Assembly: GCA_001512745.1 (NCBI GenBank)
Contig: LFSM01000111.1
Coordinates: 7,029-55,627 of the forward strand
Length of the DNA: 48,599 nt
From: Clostridiales bacterium DTU032
GTDB taxonomy: Bacteria > Bacillota > Clostridia > Saccharofermentanales > DTU023
Direction: 5' to 3'
Position 1 is the first letter of the stretch. Every line of letters starts with the position of its first letter. This document shows positions 34,383 to 43,024 of this stretch, in pieces. Under the pieces are notes generated by a model. It saw nothing but the letters and a program-made list of their open reading frames with translations. It had not been told where the DNA came from and made no database searches. The translations under genes and the position numbers were made by a program.

Positions 34383-36773
34383 TTAATCATTGTCTTTTAT
34401 GAAGAGTCCCCGTAAACGGCTGAGGAAATCACCTTCGGCCTCAAGCTCAAATGTAGATCCATTAGTATCTTTTGGTATGCTGATCGATTCAGTCATCATA
34501 ACGAACTGCACACCAATAACATTCGTATTCTTGTCCGAGACAAAAGAGCGTGGTTCAAAATCCATGTCTAAGTATTCTGTAATTAACTCGTCCATCTGTT
34601 TTAGAAAATCTGCTTGCAAATTGGCTGTAGCATCTCTAAATTCTCCTGCTCCTTCGGCATAAGTTCCGAAGCCGCTTGCCAATGGATTCAAACCTTTTGT
34701 TTCAAAATCAACCAGACCCTGATTCAGCGAAGAAACTCCTTGCAAATACGTATCAATGCCAACCTTATATTCTGCAACGCCTGCTGAGAATCCACTCATG
34801 CCGGCTGTCAGACTCGAAGAGTTTGCATCCAATTCGCCGAGACCTGCCTCCAGTTGCTGTGCCCCTGAAATCAAGCCTGCCTGATTTGTTGTCCCGTCAA
34901 TAGCGGTTAAAACTTGCGATACACCCTTAGTATATTCAGACAAACCTGAATTGAATTTTTCATATTCGCTGCTAAGATAATTCAATCCACTAGAAAGTTC
35001 TGAGAGACCGCTTACCATAGCAGGCAGATTATCTAAGAGAGAAATAATACTGTCAAGTTTTTTAATTATGAGGTTTAGCCCGCTTTTCATTGCTTCGCAG
35101 CTATCTGCCAAGTCGGACAGGTCATATTCTTCCACCAGTGAAAGTAATTGTTCCAAAGCAGGCTCTATAGCAGAGATGCCTATGTCAAGTCTGGTCAAGT
35201 CTTGAAGAGTCTCAAGCGCAGAAGCGGAAAAGCTGTAGCTTGAAGAAAGCTTGGCTAAATCAGATAGCAGCTCATCTTCGGCATTTAGAGTAATATCTAC
35301 GCCGTAGCTGTTTATGTAAACTTGCAGATAATTTCTCCAGCCTTGCTCATCTAAGTTCAATAGTTCGGGTTTGAGTGCAGGCAAGTTTCCTGCCTCATCT
35401 AAAAGAGCTTTGACTTTTTCAATCAGAATTTTTATTTGCTCCTTCAGAGATGTCAATTCAGCATACATTTCTTCAAGACTCTTAATTGCAGACAAGAATT
35501 GATCAAAAAAGCTATCAACTTCTTTAAGCAAGGCGCTTAGCCGCTTCAAAAATTCTATCTCGCTGTCACTGGGCATGAGAGAGCCAATTTCCTCCAGATC
35601 AAAATTATCAGATAATCCGGCAGAAATCTGCTGAAGGGCAGCTAAAATCTCATCTGATGCACTGCTGAGTATAGTTCCGTTACTTTCCAGTTGAGCAATA
35701 CCGGCACGCAACTGTGTCAAACCTCCTGTAAGGCCTGACATACCGTTTTTGATCGAAGTGACACCTCCTGTATACTCTGCTAGCCCCTGCCCCAGCTGTG
35801 CAGAACCACTTTGCAAATCACCGGCCCCTTTAGACAACTGTGAACCACTATTTGCCAGAGATCCACTACCGCTTTCTATTTCAGCAAAACCTGCCTTAAG
35901 TTGCGCAATAGCACCTTCCAGCTCTTCAGCACCCTCCGCCAATTGTCTGACACCATCAGAGAGTTCATTCAGACCTTCAGTCTCTTCATCACTAACAAAA
36001 TCCTCTATGGCAAAATCAAGATAGAAGTCAAGTCCGATACCGGCAAAAGTCATGCTTGCCATCTCAAATTCCTTGGCCTCAAGCCTCAAATAAAGATCCG
36101 TTTCCTGACCCGGAAAGGCTATCCAAGTGATCAAACGGTCTTTTCCGCTGATAGCAACTGTCGCAGCACCATCTGTTTCCAGCAAGCGTGCTTTATCAGG
36201 ATCCAGGGTGGCTGAAACCTGTAAGGCATAATTTTCAAAGAAGAAGGGATCAATTTTTGAATTTTGCCTGGTTTCTATTTTTATCAAAAGCTCACCTGTA
36301 GCCCCTGCTGCCTGAGCGGCAGTGATTTCTTGGCCATTCAGCTCGTAAGTAATGTTAATTAGCCAGGGCAGATCAGTTGATTCTAGATTACCCTGATAAT
36401 AATAGCTTCCGGCTGCAGCCTGAAGATTTACCACTCCTAAGTCAAGTTGAGGAGCCCTATTTCCGGTCAACTGCAAAACATTGCTGTAGTTACCGTAGTC
36501 ATTGAAACTCTGCATCTCAGACAATTCGTAGTGATTGACAACATAGATGCTCTGGCTGCTGCCGTTAGCGGCCAGCTTGCCATAAATTACTTCACGTTTC
36601 AGGGGCTCTCCCCAGGTATTGCTGATCGGCAGATAATTGCTGGCAGCACTTCCGGAAAATGACGGTATAAAAGAAAAGACTAAAGCCATTACCAGCAAGA
36701 GAGCGGTGGTGCGGGTCGCCTTGCCAGAATGTTTTTTCTTCGTAGTTTTTATTGTTTTCTTAACTTTGCTCAT
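34383..36773 (-). CDS. Secreted LxxG-heptad-repeat protein paired with MMPL transporter (YhgE-like)
   Basis: A 796-residue exported protein. Residues 1-44 form a long Lys-rich signal peptide, with likely cleavage near GSAA/SN. Residues about 45-262 are a beta-rich globular domain. Residues about 266-390 and 560-720 are tandem seven-residue units of the xxxLxxG type (for example LSKGAGDLQSGSAQLGQG), as in YhgE/Pip-like proteins. They flank a charged helical coiled-coil-like segment (about 400-555). The final 60 residues have no membrane helix, so the protein is probably outside the membrane. Its start overlaps the MMPL gene by 14 bases, arguing for one functional unit. A role as an extracytoplasmic partner of the transporter is inferred; the substrate is unknown. 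Confidence 0.75.
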   Translation of the reverse strand: MSKVKKTIKTTKKKHSGKATRTTALLLVMALVFSFIPSFSGSAASNYLPISNTWGEPLKREVIYGKLAANGSSQSIYVVNHYELSEMQSFNDYGNYSNVLQLTGNRAPQLDLGVVNLQAAAGSYYYQGNLESTDLPWLINITYELNGQEITAAQAAGATGELLIKIETRQNSKIDPFFFENYALQVSATLDPDKARLLETDGAATVAISGKDRLITWIAFPGQETDLYLRLEAKEFEMASMTFAGIGLDFYLDFAIEDFVSDEETEGLNELSDGVRQLAEGAEELEGAIAQLKAGFAEIESGSGSLANSGSQLSKGAGDLQSGSAQLGQGLAEYTGGVTSIKNGMSGLTGGLTQLRAGIAQLESNGTILSSASDEILAALQQISAGLSDNFDLEEIGSLMPSDSEIEFLKRLSALLKEVDSFFDQFLSAIKSLEEMYAELTSLKEQIKILIEKVKALLDEAGNLPALKPELLNLDEQGWRNYLQVYINSYGVDITLNAEDELLSDLAKLSSSYSFSASALETLQDLTRLDIGISAIEPALEQLLSLVEEYDLSDLADSCEAMKSGLNLIIKKLDSIISLLDNLPAMVSGLSELSSGLNYLSSEYEKFNSGLSEYTKGVSQVLTAIDGTTNQAGLISGAQQLEAGLGELDANSSSLTAGMSGFSAGVAEYKVGIDTYLQGVSSLNQGLVDFETKGLNPLASGFGTYAEGAGEFRDATANLQADFLKQMDELITEYLDMDFEPRSFVSDKNTNVIGVQFVMMTESISIPKDTNGSTFELEAEGDFLSRLRGLFIKDND

Positions 36774-38877
36774 TATGAGTCAACTCCTGTTTATCTTTTC
36801 TGTGTATCAAACGGTCGGGCAGAAAATTTGCCTTCAGCGTAGTTTTTTCAATAAAGCGCTCAAGAATCCTCAGAAGATTCGGCAGAAGGAAGATGACCAT
36901 GAAAAGGGACAGCAGAGCGCCTCGTCCCAAAACCAGGCCCAACTCACCAACTACTGTTATTGATGAAACTGCTGACAGTACAAATCCGGCTGCTGCCAGA
37001 ATAAAACCTGGTGCGATCAGAGAAGCTGCTGTGTCTGTTACCGATTTTTCTGAAGCTTCTTTTCTTCCCATAATCTGCCGGTTGTCCATATAGTGCTGGG
37101 TCAGTAAGATGCCGTAGTCAACAGTCGCTCCCAGCTGTACAGTACTAACAATCAGATATCCGATATAGTTCAAGTTAGTGCCGCCAAAATAGGGTATGGC
37201 TAGATTGATCCAGATTGAAATCTCTATAGTCAGAACCAGCAATAGAGGCAAAGAGATCGAGCGGAAGGCAATAGCGATGACCACAGCAACAGCCAGAATA
37301 GCTAGGCCGTTAACAATAATATTGTCTTCCTTAATCGTATCTCGCATGTCGGTCATAATAAAATTCTCACCCACAAGATGAACTTCCTCACCTTCGTTAT
37401 AGATCTCAGCGCTGAGCTCGCGGATGTGTTCTGCCAGTGCGAAGGTCTCCGGGCTTTCCGCAGGTGAATTAGAAACAACAATCATGCGGCTGAAATCATC
37501 AGACAGGAGCTGACTTGTCAACTCTTCGGAAATAAGATCAGGCGGTATAGCAGCACTGGTCATACTGATGAAACTGATCACCGACTTGATCTCTGGCATC
37601 TCCTCCAGCCTTTCTATAAAAATCTCTTCCTTGGCCGGCCGGTCGCGGGGAACAAGCAGGGCCATTTGCATATTGTTGCCGAATTTTTCATTTATCATTT
37701 TTGCATCCTCTGCAGCACGTGATCCTTCAGCATAGCTTCCCATGCCATAGAGGAAATTATTGGCCCGCTGCCCCAGAAAAACGGGAACGATAATCAGCGC
37801 AACAATAATTAGAATAGGAATGGCCAGTTTTGTCACGACTTTGGCCAGGCCCTTGAAAGAAGGTAAAAGTGATCTGTGCGTTGTCTTTTCGATAATTCTG
37901 TCCGTCAGCATGATCAGAGCCGGCAAGAGTACAAATACAGTAATCAAACTCAGGACAACACCTTTGGCTAAAACCAGACTCAGGTCAGGGCCCAGCTTGA
38001 AGCGCATGAAGACAAGAGCCAGAAAACCGAATAAGGTCGTCGCGGCCGAAGAAGACACGGGCTGAAAACTCTTCTTCATTGATTTCTTGACAGCAACATC
38101 CAAAGGATCACCTTCTGCTTTGTACTCATTGGTACGGTGCAAAAAGAAGATAGCGTAGTCCATTGTCACCGCCAGCTGCAGGATGGCTGCCACAGATTGG
38201 GTAATGAAGGAAATCTCTGAAAAGATGATGTTTGTTCCCAGGTTGATAAAAACACCCACAAAAACCACCAGCAGAAAGAGAAAGGGCTCAAACCAGGATT
38301 TGGTAGCAATAATCAGGATGACAAGAGCCATGGGCACGGCAAAGAGCATAATTCTTGTTATTTCTGACTGTGTTGCCTGCTGGGCTTCTGCCAGCTCGAC
38401 AATCTGCCCGCGAATCGCCCCCTCTTCTCCCGCTGTCTCTCTCAAGCTTTCTAAAGATTCAGCAGCATTATCTTTGTTAGCCGTAACCTGATACAAGGCG
38501 ACCGAGTTCTTATAAAAGCCCTCAACCGTTGCCTGGTCCTGAAGCTCCAGCGGAATCGCCAGATCCAGCTGGTCATCCAGCCACAACACCCCACTCACAG
38601 AATCGAGGGCAAGTAGTTTTTCTTTAAAAGCCAGTGCCTCTGATACTGTCAAATCCGGCATGGCTACCTCTACGTTTGGCAGGGCCTCACCGAATTCTTC
38701 CTGCATTTTTTTCAGCGCTACTGTTGAATCAGCTTCTTCCGGTATATAGGAGGAAAGGTCGAAGTTAATTTTGACGCCGGTTGACAGGAAAATAGACACT
38801 GCTATCAGAACGGCAAATATGATCGTCACCAGTTTGTGGTGTCTGACAATGCCATTAATGATCTTGTCAACTAACAT
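36760..38877 (-). CDS. MMPL/RND-family membrane transporter
   Basis: A 705-residue protein built as two halves, each with one leading helix, an extracytoplasmic domain and about five helices (about 12 in total). Each half keeps the Asp-Tyr pair of MmpL-type proton relays: AVTMDYAIFFLHRTNEY in the first half and LGATVDYGILLTQHYMD in the second. It probably exports a lipid or hydrophobic molecule using the proton gradient. The ATG at 38877 is preferred over 38889 because the upstream ATG is part of the GGAGGT ribosome-binding site. It is coupled to the secreted heptad-repeat gene and divergent from a TetR regulator. Confidence 0.92.
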   Translation of the reverse strand: MLVDKIINGIVRHHKLVTIIFAVLIAVSIFLSTGVKINFDLSSYIPEEADSTVALKKMQEEFGEALPNVEVAMPDLTVSEALAFKEKLLALDSVSGVLWLDDQLDLAIPLELQDQATVEGFYKNSVALYQVTANKDNAAESLESLRETAGEEGAIRGQIVELAEAQQATQSEITRIMLFAVPMALVILIIATKSWFEPFLFLLVVFVGVFINLGTNIIFSEISFITQSVAAILQLAVTMDYAIFFLHRTNEYKAEGDPLDVAVKKSMKKSFQPVSSSAATTLFGFLALVFMRFKLGPDLSLVLAKGVVLSLITVFVLLPALIMLTDRIIEKTTHRSLLPSFKGLAKVVTKLAIPILIIVALIIVPVFLGQRANNFLYGMGSYAEGSRAAEDAKMINEKFGNNMQMALLVPRDRPAKEEIFIERLEEMPEIKSVISFISMTSAAIPPDLISEELTSQLLSDDFSRMIVVSNSPAESPETFALAEHIRELSAEIYNEGEEVHLVGENFIMTDMRDTIKEDNIIVNGLAILAVAVVIAIAFRSISLPLLLVLTIEISIWINLAIPYFGGTNLNYIGYLIVSTVQLGATVDYGILLTQHYMDNRQIMGRKEASEKSVTDTAASLIAPGFILAAAGFVLSAVSSITVVGELGLVLGRGALLSLFMVIFLLPNLLRILERFIEKTTLKANFLPDRLIHRKDKQELTHNEQS

Positions 38878-38912
38878 CTTGACCTCCATTTATTTAGTCT
38901 TTACTGAAACTA

Positions 38913-38944
38913 ATATACTTATTTGTTTATGCAAACTAGTATAT
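38913..38944. promoter_or_regulatory. Nested palindrome, candidate TetR operator for the MMPL operon
   Basis: Outer arms ATATACT (38913-38919) and AGTATAT (38938-38944) are perfect inverted copies. Inside them TTTG and CAAA are also symmetric around a 6-base centre, giving a 32-base dyad. It lies 36 bases upstream of the MMPL start codon, where a repressor would block transcription. Confidence 0.55.
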
Positions 38945-38979
38945 AGAGGCATTATTTTGATAGCCATACACAACTAATG

Positions 38980-39007
38980 GATAAGTGTCTATTATTCGAC
39001 ACTTATC
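38980..39007. promoter_or_regulatory. Perfect 10-bp inverted repeat upstream of the TetR gene
   Basis: GATAAGTGTC (38980-38989) and GACACTTATC (38998-39007) are separated by 8 bases. The site lies 63 bases upstream of the regulator start and may be an autoregulatory operator or a leader hairpin. Its sequence differs from the 38,913-38,944 palindrome, so both need not bind the same protein. Confidence 0.5.
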
Positions 39008-39069
39008 GATATTGGTGTTCGGATTATGCTAAAATGTTCGTAATTACTTTGAAATTGGAGGACTTATCC

Positions 39070-39732
39070 ATGGCAAAAAAAGCAAAAACATCTCATGCTG
39101 ATTCTGACTTCATCATTTCTTTTGTTGCCAGTCCTGAAAAAGGCGACCGCCGCAGCCGGCGTACTGACATGCTCCTGCAGGAAAGTTTGGTTGAATTGCT
39201 TCAGGAAAAAAACCTGCGTGAGATCACCGTAAGCGAACTGACTGATTATGCCGACTTAAGCAGAACTACCTTTTATCTGCATTATGACAATATTGATCAG
39301 CTCTACACTCAACTGGAAGAAAATTTATACCAGCAGTTTGTCAATTTACTGTCTGCCAGCACAGATAATTCTCACCCCATACAGCACGTCGTCGCTACTG
39401 CAGACGGCAAGTCGACAATTCCGATTATCGCCATCGTCTGTCGCACGATCGAAGGTAATCCCCTGCTGGCCGCAACGATTATCAACAATCCGAACGGTCA
39501 GCTTTTGCAACGTATCTATACTGCAGGCTACGACAGCCTGATCAAGAACTTGCTTGATGTATATCCGGATATACCCAAGTACAAAATAGATTACTACTAT
39601 GCCTTTATTGTCCACGGAATAGTCGGCATGATTGAAACTTGGCTGCTGCGCAATCAAGAAGAAGATGTTGAAGAAATCATCGAGCTTCTGACAGACTACA
39701 CACTGAATCATCTGCAGTATTTTGTAGAATAA
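39070..39732 (+). CDS. TetR-family transcriptional regulator
   Basis: A 220-residue regulator. The N-terminal helix-turn-helix is typical (RTDMLLQESLVELLQEKNLREITVSELTDYADLSRTTFYLHYDNIDQLYTQL). The C-terminal ligand and dimer domain is helical with no recognisable ligand signature. The ATG at 39070 has GGAGG 8 bases upstream; the open frame extends upstream through the candidate operator. It is divergent from the MMPL operon and is likely to repress it. Confidence 0.92.
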   Translation: MAKKAKTSHADSDFIISFVASPEKGDRRSRRTDMLLQESLVELLQEKNLREITVSELTDYADLSRTTFYLHYDNIDQLYTQLEENLYQQFVNLLSASTDNSHPIQHVVATADGKSTIPIIAIVCRTIEGNPLLAATIINNPNGQLLQRIYTAGYDSLIKNLLDVYPDIPKYKIDYYYAFIVHGIVGMIETWLLRNQEEDVEEIIELLTDYTLNHLQYFVE

Positions 39733-39758
39733 GCAGCTCCAAAAAGCAACAATTTATT

Positions 39759-39782
39759 CGAAAAACTTACCGGTATTTTTCG
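39759..39782. terminator. Possible bidirectional terminator between convergent genes
   Basis: CGAAAAA (39759-39765) and TTTTTCG (39776-39782) flank a TACCGGTA palindrome. The A/T runs on both sides could serve the TetR gene and the converging AAA gene. The stem is AT-rich, so confidence is limited. Confidence 0.4.
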
Positions 39783-39836
39783 TTCTTAAAATTGAGGGAA
39801 ACAAAAGTCGTCCCATAGCTGTACTGGACTGACCGG

Positions 39837-41051
39837 TCACTCTACCTGCAAAAGAAAGTCAATAATATTCATATGTTTAATGCCTTCACGGCTCATATTT
39901 AGCGAGTCCATACTTAAGACATACTTGGGATAGTTATCTGCAATGTTTCTCAGAGGTGTAAACTCACGTTCGATCGTTGCTTCTTCAGCCAAGAGATAAC
40001 AAACTTGAATGTAAATAACTTCCTTGCCTCGTTTAGCAATAAAATCAATTTCTTTTCCATCCAGGTCCCCGACTGTAATTTGATAATTCCGGCTCAATAA
40101 CTCATTACATACGATACTTCCCAAAACCACCTGGATCTGCTCCATATTACTGTAACCTGATGCCTCTCTGAATCCATGGTCAGTCAGATAATATTTGTCC
40201 TGATACTTAAAAGCTTTCTTGCCCTTCACATCATGTCTCTTTATGCGGTGAAAGATAAACGCCTCTTCACAGTAGGCAAGATAATTGAGTATGGTATCTA
40301 CTGATGTCCGTTTTTGCTGACTCTTCAAATACCGATGAATACTTCTGGCAGAGAATGTCTGTCCACATTGCTCAACAACATAGTGGACAAGACGATTTAG
40401 CAGGTCCAAATCTCTAATCTCATTCCTTGCCTGAACGTCCTTAATGACAATTGAATCAAAGGTGTCCTTAAGATAGACCATGCTATCCTGCTTGTGACCC
40501 AGGGTATTGCTCAGAAAGGGCATTCCACCCAGCTCCAGATAAAGACGAAAGGAACTTTCACTATTTGAGTCGCCAGTCTCCTTCCTGACCATATCCATGA
40601 ACTCTTTGAACTGAAAAGGCAAGACCTCAAACTGCACATACCTGCCTGCAATCAGAGTAGCAAGCTCACTTGAAAGCAGATTGGCGTTACTTCCTGTAAT
40701 GTAGATATCACATTCATAGTCAACCCTTAGTACATTGACAGCTCGCTCCCAATTATTTACATATTGTATTTCATCAAGAAAAAAGTATATTTTCCCATCT
40801 TTACCCTCTGCAAATGTTTCAATATCTTCCATGAGATCTATTTCATTGAGTATTGAAAGTCCCTTTCTGGACTCCATGTTCAGATAGTAGATATTTTCGC
40901 GCGCTATCTCTGGCAGCAACTCATTCATGATCATTTGAAGCAATGTGGACTTACCGGCGCGTCTGAGCCCTGTAAGAACCTTTACAACAGGTTTATTGAC
41001 AAAGGGTCTTATACGTTGAAGATAGCGTTCCCGTATGATGTAATTCTTCAT
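39837..41051 (-). CDS. AAA ATPase with C-terminal DUF4143 domain
   Basis: A 404-residue soluble protein of a family common in anaerobes and archaea. The AAA_14 domain shows Walker A VLTGLRRAGKSTLL, Walker B KIYFFLDEIQYVNNWE and a sensor region ITGSNANLLSSELATLIAGRY. The C-terminal DUF4143 region ends in an endonuclease-like strand pair (GKEIDFIAKRGKEVIYIQVCYLL). Members vary in copy number between strains and their function is unknown. The ATG at 41051 follows GGAGGT; an earlier ATG at 41063 is part of that site. It is a stand-alone gene between the TetR/MMPL locus and tRNA-Thr. Confidence 0.88.
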   Translation of the reverse strand: MKNYIIRERYLQRIRPFVNKPVVKVLTGLRRAGKSTLLQMIMNELLPEIARENIYYLNMESRKGLSILNEIDLMEDIETFAEGKDGKIYFFLDEIQYVNNWERAVNVLRVDYECDIYITGSNANLLSSELATLIAGRYVQFEVLPFQFKEFMDMVRKETGDSNSESSFRLYLELGGMPFLSNTLGHKQDSMVYLKDTFDSIVIKDVQARNEIRDLDLLNRLVHYVVEQCGQTFSARSIHRYLKSQQKRTSVDTILNYLAYCEEAFIFHRIKRHDVKGKKAFKYQDKYYLTDHGFREASGYSNMEQIQVVLGSIVCNELLSRNYQITVGDLDGKEIDFIAKRGKEVIYIQVCYLLAEEATIEREFTPLRNIADNYPKYVLSMDSLNMSREGIKHMNIIDFLLQVE

Positions 41052-41083
41052 AATCACCTCCATACTGTCAGTCTATTGTCGAC

Positions 41084-41112
41084 AGTTTAGGCTATTTTTA
41101 GATATTTGTCGA
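41084..41112 (-). promoter_or_regulatory. Possible promoter of the AAA ATPase gene
   Basis: A -35-like TCGACA (41107-41112) and a -10-like TAAACT (41084-41089) are separated by 17 bases. The -10 is followed by a CTGTC/GACAG inverted repeat around 41065-41085. The rest of the gap up to the tRNA terminator (41,113-41,255) shows nothing recognisable. Confidence 0.4.
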
Positions 41113-41255
41113 GTATGAGGGGACACACTTAGAAATCCTGCCTGTTTTTTCAAGACACTCCTTTGCGACACGCATGGTAGAGTGCGGAATAAATGCTAAA
41201 TCTTTGCAGATAATCATGGGGAATAAAAAGGCAGAAAACACACTCCAATTAAAAG

Positions 41256-41290
41256 ACAAAAGCCCTGTGACGCATATACCACAGGGCTTT
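41256..41290 (-). terminator. Terminator after tRNA-Thr
   Basis: AAAGCCCTGTG (41259-41269 on the complement) pairs perfectly with CACAGGGCTTT (41280-41290) around a 10-base loop. On the minus strand it is followed by TTGTCTTTT. It begins 5 bases after the tRNA CCA end. Confidence 0.85.
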
Positions 41291-41295
41291 CTATT

Positions 41296-41371
41296 TGGAG
41301 CCTGAGGACGGATTCGAACCCCCGACCTGCTGATTACAAATCAGCTGCTCTGCCAACTGAGCTACTCAGGC
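41296..41371 (-). tRNA. tRNA-Thr (anticodon TGT)
   Basis: The 76-base gene folds as a full cloverleaf. The acceptor arms are GCCTGAG (5' end at 41371) and CTCAGGC, the D arm is AGCTCAGTTGGCAGAGC, the anticodon stem is GCTGA/TCAGC with loop TTTGTAA (anticodon TGT), and the T arm contains GGTTCGAATCC. The CCA end is encoded (41296-41298) after discriminator T. It has its own promoter and terminator. Confidence 0.96.
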
Positions 41372-41401
41372 ATCTTTCTGCAAATATTTTCAGCATTGCT
41401 A

Positions 41402-41430
41402 ATCGTATCTGAGAATCAAATTCTTGTCAA
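41402..41430 (-). promoter_or_regulatory. tRNA-Thr promoter
   Basis: A perfect -35 TTGACA (41425-41430) and a -10 TACGAT (41402-41407) are separated by 17 bases, about 31 bases before the mature 5' end. It starts within 5 bases of the MATE gene's stop codon. Confidence 0.75.
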
Positions 41431-41434
41431 CTTA

Positions 41435-42835
41435 TCAGAGACTTTTAAAATCAATTACTTGTTCCCGCTCCAGTTTTTTCAGATAGCTGATGAAAGCAAG
41501 GATAAAGACTACAGCAACAACATTAGTAGTGATTGTCATCGTCCACCAGATACCGTTAACTCCCAGTGGTGTTGACGACAGCCAGGCTGCAAGTGGAATA
41601 CGGGAACCGATAAAGATTGTGGAAACAATAGCTGTAAAGCGCGTCTGACCCAAAGCTGAAAAAGCCGCTATGGTAATGATTTCTAATCCCAGCAATATCT
41701 GAGATGCAGACAGAATCTGCAAATAGGCTCTTCCGCCGGCAATAGCTTCAGGTTCGCCCATAAACAAAGAAGTGATATCTGCAGCGAAAAAATAAAGTAT
41801 AGACGTGGTAAAAATACAGATGATGAGTACAATCAAGAAAGCTGAGAGATAGCCTTTCTTCACTCTCCTCCCCTTCCCGGCGCCATAATTCTGTGCAATG
41901 AAAGCACTTACTGCCGAGCCAAATCCATCAGCGGTCATCCAGGATATCGACTCTACCTGAGAGCCAAAACGCTGTACTGCGACACTAAGGTCACCAAATT
42001 GCACCACCATGCGTGAAATTACAATGGTGACCATGGAGCGGATCAATGACTGGGCGCCTGCCGGCAGACCGATACGCAAAATCTCAGCCACATTCTTCCA
42101 GGCAATGGGCCGGGAGAAAAGCTGCAAATTATTGAAGATCTCATCATTTTTTGCTATGACAAGCAAAATAAGCAAGACAATGACCTGAGCAATGACAGTA
42201 GCAAGAGCCGCACCGAAGACCCCCATATCCAGGGTCGTTATCATCAGGGGATCCAGAATCATATTTGCCATCAGGCCGATAGCATTAGCGATAAAGGGTG
42301 ATTTGCTGTTCCCTGCCGTTGTCAGCAAGGCACTCAGGATTCTGCCGCCGAAAGTGGCAAAAAGGCCAAAACTGCTTACCTGCAGATAGATAATTGCATC
42401 GCCATGGGTAACAGCTTCATTGAAATTAAAAATAGAAATGATGGGGCCTGCTGCAAAAAAATAAAGCAAAAACAGAAAAAATGCAGCAAGATAGCCTAAA
42501 CGCAGTGACTCTCTTCCGTAAGAGCGGACCTGGTCTATCTTGCCCCGGCCATAGGCTTGGCCGCAATGGACCTGGCCGCCAATGCGCATAATACTGAGAA
42601 TTCCGTCCGAAACCCACATGAGCAGGCCACCGGTACCCACTGCTGCTACAGCCTGGGTGCCCAGCCTGCCAACCCAGAACATATCCGTCAGATTATAAGC
42701 CAGACTGAGAAAAGATCCCGCCATGATGGGAATGGCCAGCCTTACAATGGAAGATGTCACCGGCCCTTTTAATAAATCAACTTTTTTGCTGCGCACTTTG
42801 CTCCTCACTGCTTCTGCCAAGCAGAATCTCCTCAT
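41435..42835 (-). CDS. MATE-family multidrug/cation efflux protein
   Basis: A roughly 12-helix antiporter of about 450-466 residues. It opens with LLKGPVTSSIVRLAIPIMAGSFLSLAYNLTDMFWVGRLGTQAVAAVG, the typical first MATE helix, and has two MatE halves with a second conserved stretch FGSQVESISWMTADGFGSAVSAFIAQNYGAGKGRRVKKGY. The substrate is not predictable. The ATG at 42835 is used here, but a TTG at 42820 (GAGGAG upstream) and a GTG at 42796 (AGGAG upstream) are equally possible, so the first 13 residues are uncertain. Confidence 0.9.
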   Translation of the reverse strand: MRRFCLAEAVRSKVRSKKVDLLKGPVTSSIVRLAIPIMAGSFLSLAYNLTDMFWVGRLGTQAVAAVGTGGLLMWVSDGILSIMRIGGQVHCGQAYGRGKIDQVRSYGRESLRLGYLAAFFLFLLYFFAAGPIISIFNFNEAVTHGDAIIYLQVSSFGLFATFGGRILSALLTTAGNSKSPFIANAIGLMANMILDPLMITTLDMGVFGAALATVIAQVIVLLILLVIAKNDEIFNNLQLFSRPIAWKNVAEILRIGLPAGAQSLIRSMVTIVISRMVVQFGDLSVAVQRFGSQVESISWMTADGFGSAVSAFIAQNYGAGKGRRVKKGYLSAFLIVLIICIFTTSILYFFAADITSLFMGEPEAIAGGRAYLQILSASQILLGLEIITIAAFSALGQTRFTAIVSTIFIGSRIPLAAWLSSTPLGVNGIWWTMTITTNVVAVVFILAFISYLKKLEREQVIDFKSL

Positions 42836-43024
42836 AGCATTCTACACGAATCTTCCTGAAGCGCCATAATTCACGGTTAGGTAATTGCCCAAAGATGCCT
42901 CTCTTATGTTATCCTTTTGCTATTGAAGATAATGAATTTCGACCAAAGCTCGCAGCGCAAAGACAGCTTAATCAGGTCTTGCTTCTGAGAGTTTTTTTAC
43001 GAAAAAGTTCGGAGGTAAGTAAGG

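Noticed and set aside
41296-41371. tRNA-Thr as an integration site of a mobile element
   Set aside because: No second copy of the tRNA 3' end, no integrase and no phage or conjugation gene was found in the window.
42836-43024. A clear promoter or redox-regulator (Rex) site before the rnf operon
   Set aside because: Only weak matches (TTGCCC with TATCCT at 19 bases) and no TTGTTAA-type palindrome were visible, so no feature is claimed.
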